In this document: positions 1-6,106 of the stretch, one piece after another
Layout of the letters: every line of letters starts with the position of its first letter
How positions within the stretch are numbered: position 1 is the first letter of the stretch
From: Nitrosomonas sp.
GTDB taxonomy: Bacteria; Pseudomonadota; Gammaproteobacteria; Burkholderiales; Nitrosomonadaceae
Length of the DNA: 6,120 bases
Assembly: GCA_029881855.1 (NCBI GenBank)
Contig: JAOULU010000106.1
Coordinates: 1-6,120, forward strand
Direction: 5' to 3'
The notes under the pieces: generated by a model
Seen by the model: only the letters and a program-made list of their open reading frames with translations
The model's database searches: none
What the model was told of the DNA's origin: nothing
Made by a program: the position numbers and the translations under genes

Positions 1-79
1 CTGTAGTTCTTGGTTTAGGTGCAATACTACACGCTGATAACAAAACAATAATCAAAAAAATAATAAATTTCTTTGTCAT
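1..79 (-). CDS. ABC-transport auxiliary lipoprotein (PqiC-like), 5' part only
   Basis: Only the first 26 codons are present; the gene runs off the left edge. They read MTKKFIIFLIIVLLSACSIA and on to PKPRTT. This is a clear lipoprotein signal: two lysines, a hydrophobic stretch and a lipobox LSAC with the lipidated cysteine at residue 17. The ATG at 79-77 is 8 bp after the stop of the MCE gene, and an AGGA about 8 bases upstream overlaps that stop region, so the two are probably co-translated. The residue after the cysteine is Ser, not Asp, which by the usual Lol rule favours the outer membrane. In STAS-permease/ATPase/MCE operons the fourth gene is usually a lipoprotein of the PqiC/ABC_trans_aux family. 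The family assignment here rests on position and signal peptide alone, because the diagnostic domain lies outside the window. Confidence 0.75.
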   Translation of the reverse strand, partial: MTKKFIIFLIIVLLSACSIAPKPRTT

Positions 80-87
80 AAGATATC

Positions 88-975
88 CTATTTTGGGGCG
101 GTAAATCCGGCCTCACCGGGACCTGGTGGTGATGGAGGCTGGCCAAATAATAGGCTTTGTGGATTATCTTCTAATCGTTGTAGAAGACGATCAAAATTTT
201 GTGAATTACGTGTAAAACCGCTAGTGACTTTACGTAGTTCAGGTATGGTCACAGCAAGTTCCTGTGTGCTTATTGAAAGGCTATCAATAATTCCACCTTG
301 CTGATTTGCATTAAGAATGACTTCGTCAATTTCTTCTAAAAGTTCATCGATATGTTTTACTAATGAACTGGTTTCGGTAGTCAATTCAGTAAATGAAGAT
401 AATAAAGGTTGTGTGTAGTGAGAAAACCCCTCGAAATCCCTCGTGGCTGTTTCAATGTTATGCAAAATATTCGTTATTTGTGTTTGATTTTGTTCACTCA
501 GTAAATTTTGCATTTTAATAATTAAATCGTCGATATTAGATAAGATATCTTTGCCAGATCCAGTAAACTCATCAAGTAATGATCTTCGCATTGGGATATG
601 CGCGCTATTGGGTAATGGCGCAGATGAAGTGCCGTCATCATTAAGTTGTATAAATGCTAAGCCTGTGACACCTTGATAGCCCAGCTGGGCATAAACATTT
701 TCAGTTAAATTTATTTTTTGATCGATAGAAATGTTTATAAGTATCTGATGTATATTGGCAGGGTCAAACTGTATGCTTTCAACCTTGCCAATATTAACGC
801 CACGGTAATGTACAGAAGATTGAGGATTAAGACCTGTGACAGACTCTTTTGAAATCACTAAATAATTATTATGTTGGGTGGTTGTACCACTAAACCATGT
901 AACAACCCCAAAGAAAGTGATACTCAGGACAATGACAAATATGCCAGCTATGAGGGCATGGGAATGGTTTTCCAT
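88..975 (-). CDS. MCE-domain (MlaD-like) substrate-binding component of lipid ABC transporter
   Basis: A 295-residue protein with a single N-terminal membrane anchor (about residues 7-28, ALIAGIFVIVLSITFFGVV), then one MCE domain (about 36-115). The domain shows the family pattern: VTGLNPQSSVHYRGVNIGKV at 46-65 and YQGVTGLAFIQL at 100-111. Residues 140-270 are predicted mostly helical and rich in Leu, Glu, Asp and Asn, as in MCE proteins whose helices continue the hexameric ring as a tube. The tail from NPQSLLFG (271) is rich in Pro and Gly. MlaD-type proteins form homohexamers anchored to the inner membrane and hold lipid in the central pore. It is longer than E. coli MlaD (about 180 residues), so it is MlaD-like rather than a strict MlaD orthologue. 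The start overlaps the ATPase gene by 28 bp and has a strong ribosome binding site. The substrate is not shown by sequence; phospholipid is an inference from the family. Confidence 0.92.
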   Translation of the reverse strand: MENHSHALIAGIFVIVLSITFFGVVTWFSGTTTQHNNYLVISKESVTGLNPQSSVHYRGVNIGKVESIQFDPANIHQILINISIDQKINLTENVYAQLGYQGVTGLAFIQLNDDGTSSAPLPNSAHIPMRRSLLDEFTGSGKDILSNIDDLIIKMQNLLSEQNQTQITNILHNIETATRDFEGFSHYTQPLLSSFTELTTETSSLVKHIDELLEEIDEVILNANQQGGIIDSLSISTQELAVTIPELRKVTSGFTRNSQNFDRLLQRLEDNPQSLLFGQPPSPPGPGEAGFTAPK

Positions 976-1748
976 GTTGCCTCCTTGTTTTTAATTTGTT
1001 TATTTAACACACTCTTAAAGAAGCTTTTTATAAATGGATGGGGGTATCTGCAGACCTCAGTTAGTGATCCGATTGCGATGATATGTTGATCTGCTAACAC
1101 TGCGATACGATCTGATAGCGCAACTAATGGTTCTAAATCATGTGTAACCATAACAATAGATAAGTTCATTTCAGAACGCAGTGTTAGGATCAGCTCAATG
1201 AAGCTTTCACTGAGTTCAGGATCTAGCCCAGCAGTAGGTTCATCCAGAAACAATAATTCTGGGTCTAATGCTAGAGCACGAGCAAGTGCAACACGTTTGA
1301 TCATACCACCGGACAAATCGGCAGGCATTTTGTTGGCATGTTCCGGTCCGATAGCTACTAGTTTTAGTTTTATCATCACCAAGTCACGTATTGTACGCTC
1401 ATTTAGCTTGCGTAACTCCCGTAAGGGAAGCGCGATGTTATCAAAGACAGTTAATGCACTAAATAACGCGCCTTGTTGGAATAAAACGCCAGAACGGTTA
1501 CGTATCGTTTTCGATTGAGTGAAATTGAGGTTTTGTCTGGAGTAACCAAATAGGCGTACACTACCGTGAGTAGGTTTTTCTAACCCTAGCATTTGACGTA
1601 GCAATGTTGTTTTGCCACTACCTGATCCGCCTACTAATGTTAATACTTCGCCACGGTTAACACATAGATTAATATCATGGTGTACAACATGATCGCCAAA
1701 TTGCGTATGTAGTGCTTCAACCTCAACAATGCAATTTTGGTTTTCCAT
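948..1748 (-). CDS. ABC transporter ATP-binding protein, MlaF-like
   Basis: ATPase subunit of the lipid transporter, 266 residues from the ATG at 1748. All nucleotide-binding motifs are intact: Walker A GGSGSGKTT (40-48, Lys46), Q-loop in VLFQQGALF (Gln91), signature LSGGM (145-149), Walker B LLFLDE (165-170, Asp169 and catalytic Glu170), D-loop AGLDP (173-177) and H-loop His203 in VMVTHD. The FQQGALF and LSGGM segments resemble MlaF (FQSGALF, LSGGM), placing it with MCE-system ATPases rather than sugar or amino-acid importers. The open frame extends back to 1799, but I chose 1748: it begins MENQNCIVEVEALH like family members, and it is 4 bp after the permease stop, whereas the longer form would add 17 residues overlapping the permease. 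No strong Shine-Dalgarno precedes 1748, so translation is probably coupled to the permease gene. Its 3' end overlaps the MCE gene. Confidence 0.93.
   Translation of the reverse strand: MENQNCIVEVEALHTQFGDHVVHHDINLCVNRGEVLTLVGGSGSGKTTLLRQMLGLEKPTHGSVRLFGYSRQNLNFTQSKTIRNRSGVLFQQGALFSALTVFDNIALPLRELRKLNERTIRDLVMIKLKLVAIGPEHANKMPADLSGGMIKRVALARALALDPELLFLDEPTAGLDPELSESFIELILTLRSEMNLSIVMVTHDLEPLVALSDRIAVLADQHIIAIGSLTEVCRYPHPFIKSFFKSVLNKQIKNKEATWKTIPMPS
976..986 (-). promoter_or_regulatory. Ribosome binding site of the MCE gene
   Basis: AAGGAGG on the minus strand (986-980) lies four bases before the ATG at 975-973, inside the 3' end of the ATPase reading frame. It is the strongest Shine-Dalgarno match in the window. 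It fixes the MCE start and explains how this gene is translated despite the 28-bp overlap. Confidence 0.8.
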
Positions 1749-1752
1749 TATT

Positions 1753-2895
1753 TTATACCAATCCCACATCAGAAAACATAATTGCGAAAACGGCATCAAT
1801 AATAATAACCACAGTTATCGAAGTAACAACAGAAGAGGTTGTACCTATTCCAAGGCTTTCAGTGTTGGCTTTTATGCGTAGACCAAAATGGCAAGCGATA
1901 AGTGCTATAACTATACCGCAGACTACTCCTTTGCCAAGGCCTATCCATAAATTAGCTATTGGCACTGCATCCGGTAGAGCGCTGAGAAAATGTTGATAGC
2001 CGAGACCTAATTGTATTTCAGCGGAAATAATGCCACCTAATAGTGCCATAGCACTTGTCCATATAACTAGTAGTGGCATAGCTATAGCTAATCCGACAAC
2101 TTTGGGAAAAACTAAGCGCTGACTATGTGAAATTCCCATTACTGTTAAAGCATCTAATTCTTGTGTTACTCGCATAACACCAAATTGTGCAGTCATTGAA
2201 GATCCTGAGCGTCCGGCAACTAATATAGCTGCAAGTAGTGGCCCTAATTCACGAATGATGCTCATACCAAGAATGTTGATGATAAAAATATCTGCGCCAA
2301 ACATACGTAATTGCTGTGAAGAAAGATAGCTCAACACAACACCAATCAGAAAGCCAACTAAGGCTGTAATGCCAAGTGCTTGCGCACCTGTTCGATATAA
2401 ATTGGCTGATATTTCTCTAAACGGTATGTAGACCGGGTGTTTGATAAAATAGATTGTGTCTAATAGCAGTTGGCCAATGAGGCTAATTAGGCCGAGTAGA
2501 TTTTCCCATAATAAGAGTAATTTTTTTCCTAAAGCGATAATGACCCAAGATTTATGTCTTAGCGTTGTCTTTGGTAGTTGTATTGGTAGATTTTCCAGAC
2601 GCTTGAACATCGTTTCATGTTCGGGTCGTATCTTCACGTTTGCTGGGCGGCTAGCCTGCCAAACTTGCCATAACATAGCAACGCTTGCCATATCCATTTG
2701 TTGGATGTCTGTTAAATCCCAGTGTATATCAGGGTTATTCATTCTATGTCGGGTAAGTTCACTGGATAAAGTATTAAATTTCGATTCAAGTGCGACCATT
2801 GTGAAATTGCCGGTTAGCTTAAGGCATGGCGCATTATTGTCAGTAACTAATTGATACCAACAAGTGATTTCTTTATCAGAATTACTCGTTAACAT
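1753..2895 (-). CDS. STAS-MlaE fusion permease of MCE lipid ABC transporter
   Basis: A 380-residue inner-membrane permease with two parts. Residues about 22-105 form a STAS-like domain (the fold of E. coli MlaB); residues about 125-378 form the MlaE/YrbE-type permease. The MlaE core is clear: RELGPLLAAILVAGRSGSSM at 215-234, followed by QFGVMRVTQELDALTVMGI (237-255), with Glu216, Arg229, Glu247 and Asp249. About five membrane segments are visible (roughly 172-192, 203-228, 263-290, 318-338, 355-376). E. coli carries MlaB as a separate protein; here the STAS module is fused to the permease, a known variant. The STAS motif is degenerate: Asp68-Met-Ala-Ser71 stands where MlaB has Asp-Thr-Ala-Gly. 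It is the first gene of the operon. The ATG at 2895 has only a weak, distant AAGG upstream, so the exact start is slightly uncertain. Confidence 0.93.
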   Translation of the reverse strand: MLTSNSDKEITCWYQLVTDNNAPCLKLTGNFTMVALESKFNTLSSELTRHRMNNPDIHWDLTDIQQMDMASVAMLWQVWQASRPANVKIRPEHETMFKRLENLPIQLPKTTLRHKSWVIIALGKKLLLLWENLLGLISLIGQLLLDTIYFIKHPVYIPFREISANLYRTGAQALGITALVGFLIGVVLSYLSSQQLRMFGADIFIINILGMSIIRELGPLLAAILVAGRSGSSMTAQFGVMRVTQELDALTVMGISHSQRLVFPKVVGLAIAMPLLVIWTSAMALLGGIISAEIQLGLGYQHFLSALPDAVPIANLWIGLGKGVVCGIVIALIACHFGLRIKANTESLGIGTTSSVVTSITVVIIIDAVFAIMFSDVGLV

Positions 2896-3176
2896 TTAAC
2901 ACGTAACCTTCTTCTTGGCGTGATATTAATCTTCAATTATTTAACTTAGAAAAAACATAGGTTTGTAATTGAATGAGAATTCAATAATGCATTGTGAGAG
3001 GAAGGGAATACAGGTTAGCTTTTTTGCAATTATTCAAACTAAGAAATATCATTTAGTCTGTGTAGTGCGTTTATAGAGCTTGCTAACACTTTTAATGCAC
3101 ACCTTATTCTGAATAATTATATCTTATCAGTGATTTTTAATAAAATTTAAACCGTATGTTAAGAAGGGAATGTGAT
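2896..3176. other. AT-rich intergenic region, no gene seen
   Basis: This 281-bp gap separates the amidase stop from the permease start, both on the minus strand, so it should hold the amidase 3' end and the promoter of the transporter operon. I found no reading frame of credible length, no GC-rich hairpin followed by a T run, and no good -35/-10 pair. The best minus-strand candidate boxes, TTGAAT (2984-2979) and TATGTT (2959-2954), are 19 bp apart and each match consensus at four of six positions, which is weak in DNA this AT-rich. It also holds the inverted repeat at 2968-2985 and a 9-bp direct repeat GAAGGGAAT at 3001-3009 and 3164-3172. Confidence 0.6.
2968..2985. repeat. Perfect 7-bp inverted repeat upstream of the transporter operon
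   Basis: ATTGAAT and ATTCAAT flank the four bases GAGA, giving a perfect dyad centred about 80 bp upstream of the permease start. It lies between and partly over the weak promoter-like boxes, so it could be an operator half-site pair or a small hairpin. The arms have only one G or C each, so chance in AT-rich DNA is a real alternative. Confidence 0.3.
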
Positions 3177-4538
3177 TTATTCCGCTTGAGCCATTTCAGT
3201 ACGTGCCAATGCTGGATTGGCAGCAAAATAGCGTTTAATACCAGAAAATAACGCTTCAGCCATTTTCTTTTGATAGGAATGGCTTCTTAATTTTTGTTCT
3301 TCACTAGGGTTGGTTAAAAATGCTGTTTCAACCAAAATAGATGGAATATCAGGTGACTTGAGTACATCAAAACCCGCTTGTTCTACAGTTTTTCGATGCA
3401 AGTGATTAATACCGCCAATTTCATTGAGGACATGTTCTGCAAGTTTTACACTATCATTGATAGTTGCATTTAATGATAAATCCAGTAGTAATTCTTTTAT
3501 ATCGGATGATTTAGTCATGATATCAACACCTCCCATAAGATCACTGTCAACACTGTTTGCTTTTTTAGCCAGCCAGCGTGCTGTTGTCGACGTTGCGCCT
3601 GTTTCCGAGAGGGTATAGACAGATGACCCGCGTGGATGTGTATTTTTACTGCCGTCTGCATGAATTGAAACAAATAAATCAGCATTAGCGTCGCGAGCCT
3701 TTGCACGGCGTTCAGATAAAGTAATGTAATAATCCCCTTTACGGGTCAATATTGCACGCATATAGGGTTCTCTATCAATTCTCGCTTTGAGTTTCTTAGC
3801 GATAGCCAGCGTTATATTTTTTTCATGGGTACCTTTGTTGCCAATTGCTCCAGGGTCTTTCCCGCCATGTCCAGGGTCTATGGCGATAGTAATGGTGCGT
3901 GGGGAAATTGGTTTGCGATTCTGAGCTGCATGATAGCTTTTTGTTAATTGTGGAGGATGTGTGTGAGTACTTGGCTTATCGCTGTCACGTTTATATATTT
4001 TTGCGATCAGCTGATCTAGACTGTTTAATTCAGAATGGGTGTTTGCAGCTTTTTCAGGTTGATAGATGTCCAATACTAATCGATGGCCAAAATTCTCTGT
4101 AGGTTCAATTGCAAAAGTGCGTGGAACCACTTGTTTTTTAAGATCAAATACAAGTCGTAAGACATTTGGTTTGAAACGGCCAATTCTAATTTTCTGTAAA
4201 TAAGGGTCGGAGTCTTGAACTTTTGCAGGTAAATTTTCTAATATAGGCGTAAGCGCAACATTCACTAAATCAATAACAACTCGCCCAGGATTATTCAGCA
4301 TACTTAGTTCGTACTGAATGGGTTGGTTAGATTCAAGGGTAATACGTGTATATTCAGGAGTTAAGCCAATTCTAGCGGCATTGACACTAGTTTCTTCTGC
4401 TAGAACTGGTTTGCAAAAAAGAAAAAAAAATGCTGAGATAAGGATGGTTGCTAGAAATCTTGGTGTTTTGGACATGACTACACTATCACATTTAGATGTG
4501 ATTACGTAGGTATTGGGTTTTGCCATTGCATTAAACAT
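3177..4538 (-). CDS. amiB: N-acetylmuramoyl-L-alanine amidase, AmiB/AmiC type (AMIN + Amidase_3)
   Basis: Periplasmic zinc amidase that cuts the lactyl-amide bond between MurNAc and the stem peptide, splitting septal peptidoglycan during division. In the 453-residue form there is a Sec-type signal (hydrophobic core about 28-42, probable cleavage after VLA at 47), an AMIN domain (about 52-160) that targets the septum, a linker rich in Lys, Ser, His and Pro (about 163-213), and a catalytic Amidase_3 domain (about 216-437). Zinc and catalytic residues are all present: His224 in DPGHGG, Glu239 in THEKN, His293 in SIHAD and Glu404 in LVETAFLTN. The segment about 322-357 matches the regulatory helix of AmiB/AmiC, implying activation by an EnvC- or NlpD-like LytM factor. 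There is no C-terminal LysM domain and no twin-arginine motif. Linkage to tsaE and the Sec signal favour the name amiB; many genomes label such genes amiC. A shorter start at 4475 is possible but lacks a Shine-Dalgarno. Confidence 0.93.
   Translation of the reverse strand: MFNAMAKPNTYVITSKCDSVVMSKTPRFLATILISAFFFLFCKPVLAEETSVNAARIGLTPEYTRITLESNQPIQYELSMLNNPGRVVIDLVNVALTPILENLPAKVQDSDPYLQKIRIGRFKPNVLRLVFDLKKQVVPRTFAIEPTENFGHRLVLDIYQPEKAANTHSELNSLDQLIAKIYKRDSDKPSTHTHPPQLTKSYHAAQNRKPISPRTITIAIDPGHGGKDPGAIGNKGTHEKNITLAIAKKLKARIDREPYMRAILTRKGDYYITLSERRAKARDANADLFVSIHADGSKNTHPRGSSVYTLSETGATSTTARWLAKKANSVDSDLMGGVDIMTKSSDIKELLLDLSLNATINDSVKLAEHVLNEIGGINHLHRKTVEQAGFDVLKSPDIPSILVETAFLTNPSEEQKLRSHSYQKKMAEALFSGIKRYFAANPALARTEMAQAE
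4485..4502. repeat. Perfect 7-bp inverted repeat at the tsaE/amidase junction
   Basis: In the minus-strand transcript ATCACAT, loop CTAA, ATGTGAT form a perfect 7-bp stem with a 4-base loop. It starts at the last base of the tsaE stop codon and ends nine bases before the alternative amidase ATG at 4475. No T run follows, so it is not an intrinsic terminator. If the long amidase start is used, the repeat lies inside the coding region (codons 13-18) and may be incidental. Confidence 0.4.
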
Positions 4539-5008
4539 CTTTTTCCTACCTCTGAGCCTGCATGTATATCAATTTTTCGGCCTGTTTCTATCATACTAAA
4601 ATTAACCTTTAAATCTGCGGCTGGTAACAGTTTGCCTGCTTTTTCAGGCCACTCCACCAGGCAAATAGAGTTTGTATTAAAGTAATCTCTGAAACCTGCT
4701 TCTTCCCATTCAATTGGGTTGTTGAACCGATAAAAATCAAAGTGATAGAAGTATAACCTAGAAATTTTATAGATTTCAACTAAATTATATGTAGGGCTTT
4801 TGACGACATGTTCATATCCAAGACCGTGTAAAATACCACGCGTTAATGTAGTCTTACCTGTGCCAAGGTTTCCATATAAGTAAATGGTTAGGCCAGCGTG
4901 TAGAGTAGAAGCAATTTCTGCCCCAAATGCGAGTGTTGCAGATTCATCAGCTAGGTAGCGTGTGTAATTAAGTGCTATTACGGAATCAGTATGACAAGAA
5001 CGTTGCAA
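4502..5008 (-). CDS. tsaE: tRNA threonylcarbamoyladenosine biosynthesis ATPase TsaE
   Basis: Cytoplasmic P-loop ATPase of the TsaB-TsaD-TsaE complex, which installs N6-threonylcarbamoyl on A37 of tRNAs reading ANN codons. The 168-residue protein is a usual family length. Visible motifs are Walker A GNLGTGKTT (46-54, Lys52), the conserved SPTYNLVEIY (71-80), HFDFYR (89-94, Asp91) and LVEWPEKAG (117-125, Glu119), all typical of TsaE/YjeE. The start is TTG at 5008-5006, preceded at five bases by AGAGGTG. No ATG occurs in frame until Met139, well past Walker A, so a non-ATG start is needed. The gene overlaps the queG start by 18 bp head to head. The amidase gene follows, with a 37-bp overlap for its long start, so the two are probably one transcript. 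Confidence 0.95.
   Translation of the reverse strand: MQRSCHTDSVIALNYTRYLADESATLAFGAEIASTLHAGLTIYLYGNLGTGKTTLTRGILHGLGYEHVVKSPTYNLVEIYKISRLYFYHFDFYRFNNPIEWEEAGFRDYFNTNSICLVEWPEKAGKLLPAADLKVNFSMIETGRKIDIHAGSEVGKRCLMQWQNPIPT
4539..4553 (-). promoter_or_regulatory. Ribosome binding site supporting the long amidase start
   Basis: On the minus strand AGAGGTAGGA (4553-4544) is followed by five bases and the ATG at 4538-4536. It lies within the last codons of tsaE. It favours 4538 over the ATG at 4475, which has no recognisable Shine-Dalgarno, though the shorter form would give a more typical signal-peptide length. Confidence 0.6.
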
Positions 5009-6106
5009 GAAAACACCTCTAAAAATATTTTATCTGACTTTATTTCCCTAGCTGTTGTCATTAAAGCTTGGGGCAGGGAGCTTGGATTCCAAGACATACG
5101 TATTGCAGATGCCAATGCAGATATGTCAAAAGCTGAATCAGGCTTATTTAAATGGCTGGGTAAAGCATATCACGGTGAAATGGATTATATGGCAAAACAT
5201 GGTACCAAGCGAACGCGCCCAGCGGAACTTGTTCAAGGTACGCAACGTGTGATATCAGTGCGTATGAATCATATGCCGCCACAAGTAAAAAAAAGCTGGG
5301 ATGTGATTAATAAAGGTGAGCAGGCATTTATTTCACGTTATGCATTGGGACGAGACTACCATAAAGTTTTACGGTCACGTATGCAAAAGCTGGCAGATAA
5401 AATTACAACTGAAGTTGGGCAATTCAATTATCGTGTTTTCTCAGATAGTGCACCGGTAATGGAAGTTGAGTGGGCGCAGAAGTCTGGGTTAGGATGGCGT
5501 GGGAAGCATACATTGCTTCTTTCGCGTCAAGCAGGCTCTATGTTTTTTTTAGGAGAAATATATACTGACCTACCATTACCCATTGATGATCCGATAGGGA
5601 GTTACTGTGGAAGTTGTACAAAATGCATTGATGTTTGCCCAACTCAGGCTATTGTTGCGCCTTATCAGGTCGATGCCCGGCGGTGTATTTCTTATCTAAC
5701 TATCGAATTGAAGGGAAGTATTCCAGAATCACTGAGACCTTTAATTGGCAACCGGATTTATGGATGTGATGATTGTCAGTTGATATGTCCTTGGAACAAA
5801 TTTGCCAACATTACCTCGGAAAAAGATTTTCATGTGCGTCATGGCCTTGATAATGTCACGCTAATTGAATTATTTAATTGGCGAAAAGATGAATTTGAAA
5901 CCAAACTAGCAGGTAGCCCTATTCGCCGTATTGGTTATGAACAGTGGTTACGCAATATTGCGGTAGGATTAGGTAATGCCTCATCTTCAAAGCAAATAAA
6001 ACAAACATTACGGGCAAAGCTTGATATTGACTCAGCATTGGTGCGAGAGCATGTTCAGTGGGCGCTTGCGCAACAAGAAGGCAACAAAGAAACAACAAAA
6101 AAATAA
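4991..6106 (+). CDS. queG: Epoxyqueuosine reductase QueG
   Basis: Catalyses the last step of queuosine synthesis in tRNA: cobalamin-dependent reduction of epoxyqueuosine at position 34 to queuosine, in the cytoplasm. The 371-residue protein is complete. Two 4Fe-4S clusters are readable: Cys206-x2-Cys209-x2-Cys212-x3-Cys216-Pro, and Cys259-x2-Cys262-x3-Cys266-Pro with Cys232 in RRCISYL. The segment VFSDSAPVMEVEWAQKSGLG (149-168) carries Asp152, the likely catalytic acid, and GWRGKH follows. HGEMDYMAKHG, YALGRDYHK and NRIYGCDDCQLICPWN closely resemble E. coli QueG as I remember it. The C-terminal region (about 290-362) matches the HEAT-like part that binds the tRNA anticodon arm. The ATG at 4991 has a modest GGAA five bases upstream and gives an N-terminus about nine residues longer than E. 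coli; the TTG at 5003 is a less likely alternative. It diverges from tsaE with overlapping start regions, so its promoter must lie inside tsaE. Confidence 0.97.
   Translation: MTRTLQENTSKNILSDFISLAVVIKAWGRELGFQDIRIADANADMSKAESGLFKWLGKAYHGEMDYMAKHGTKRTRPAELVQGTQRVISVRMNHMPPQVKKSWDVINKGEQAFISRYALGRDYHKVLRSRMQKLADKITTEVGQFNYRVFSDSAPVMEVEWAQKSGLGWRGKHTLLLSRQAGSMFFLGEIYTDLPLPIDDPIGSYCGSCTKCIDVCPTQAIVAPYQVDARRCISYLTIELKGSIPESLRPLIGNRIYGCDDCQLICPWNKFANITSEKDFHVRHGLDNVTLIELFNWRKDEFETKLAGSPIRRIGYEQWLRNIAVGLGNASSSKQIKQTLRAKLDIDSALVREHVQWALAQQEGNKETTKK
5009..5020 (-). promoter_or_regulatory. Ribosome binding site fixing the TTG start of tsaE
   Basis: AGAGGTG on the minus strand (5020-5014) lies five bases before the TTG at 5008. 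It sits inside the queG coding region. Since no ATG or GTG is available upstream of the P-loop, this site is the main evidence for the tsaE start. Confidence 0.7.

Noticed and set aside
1749..1799. Extended N-terminus for the ATPase (start at 1799, or at the Met codon at 1769)
   Set aside because: The added residues overlap the permease C-terminus in another frame, show no family similarity, and the ATG at 1748 sits 4 bp after the permease stop with a family-like N-terminus.
1712..1996. Plus-strand open frame of 94 codons across the permease/ATPase junction
   Set aside because: It lies opposite strongly supported genes, has no recognisable domain, and its composition is that of an antisense frame. 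The other plus-strand frames under the transporter and amidase genes were rejected for the same reason.
3070..3075. TATAAA as a minus-strand -10 box for the transporter operon
   Set aside because: No hexamer resembling TTGACA lies 16-18 bp upstream, and it is about 175 bp from the permease start in AT-rich DNA where such hexamers occur by chance.
3109..3130. Possible terminator hairpin after the amidase (CTGATAA / TTATTCAG with one bulge)
   Set aside because: The stem is AT-rich and imperfect, and on the minus strand, where the amidase is transcribed, no T run follows it.
4485..4502. CRP-like site suggested by TCACA and TGTGA half-sites
   Set aside because: The half-sites are everted (TCACA first, TGTGA second) with a spacing unlike the CRP order TGTGA-N6-TCACA, and the position between a stop codon and a start codon of co-oriented genes suits a hairpin better than an activator site.
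5027..5032. TAAAAT as a minus-strand -10 box for tsaE
   Set aside because: No matching -35 lies 16-18 bp upstream; the nearest good match, ATGACA, is 23 bp away, and transcription from it would begin almost on the ribosome binding site.
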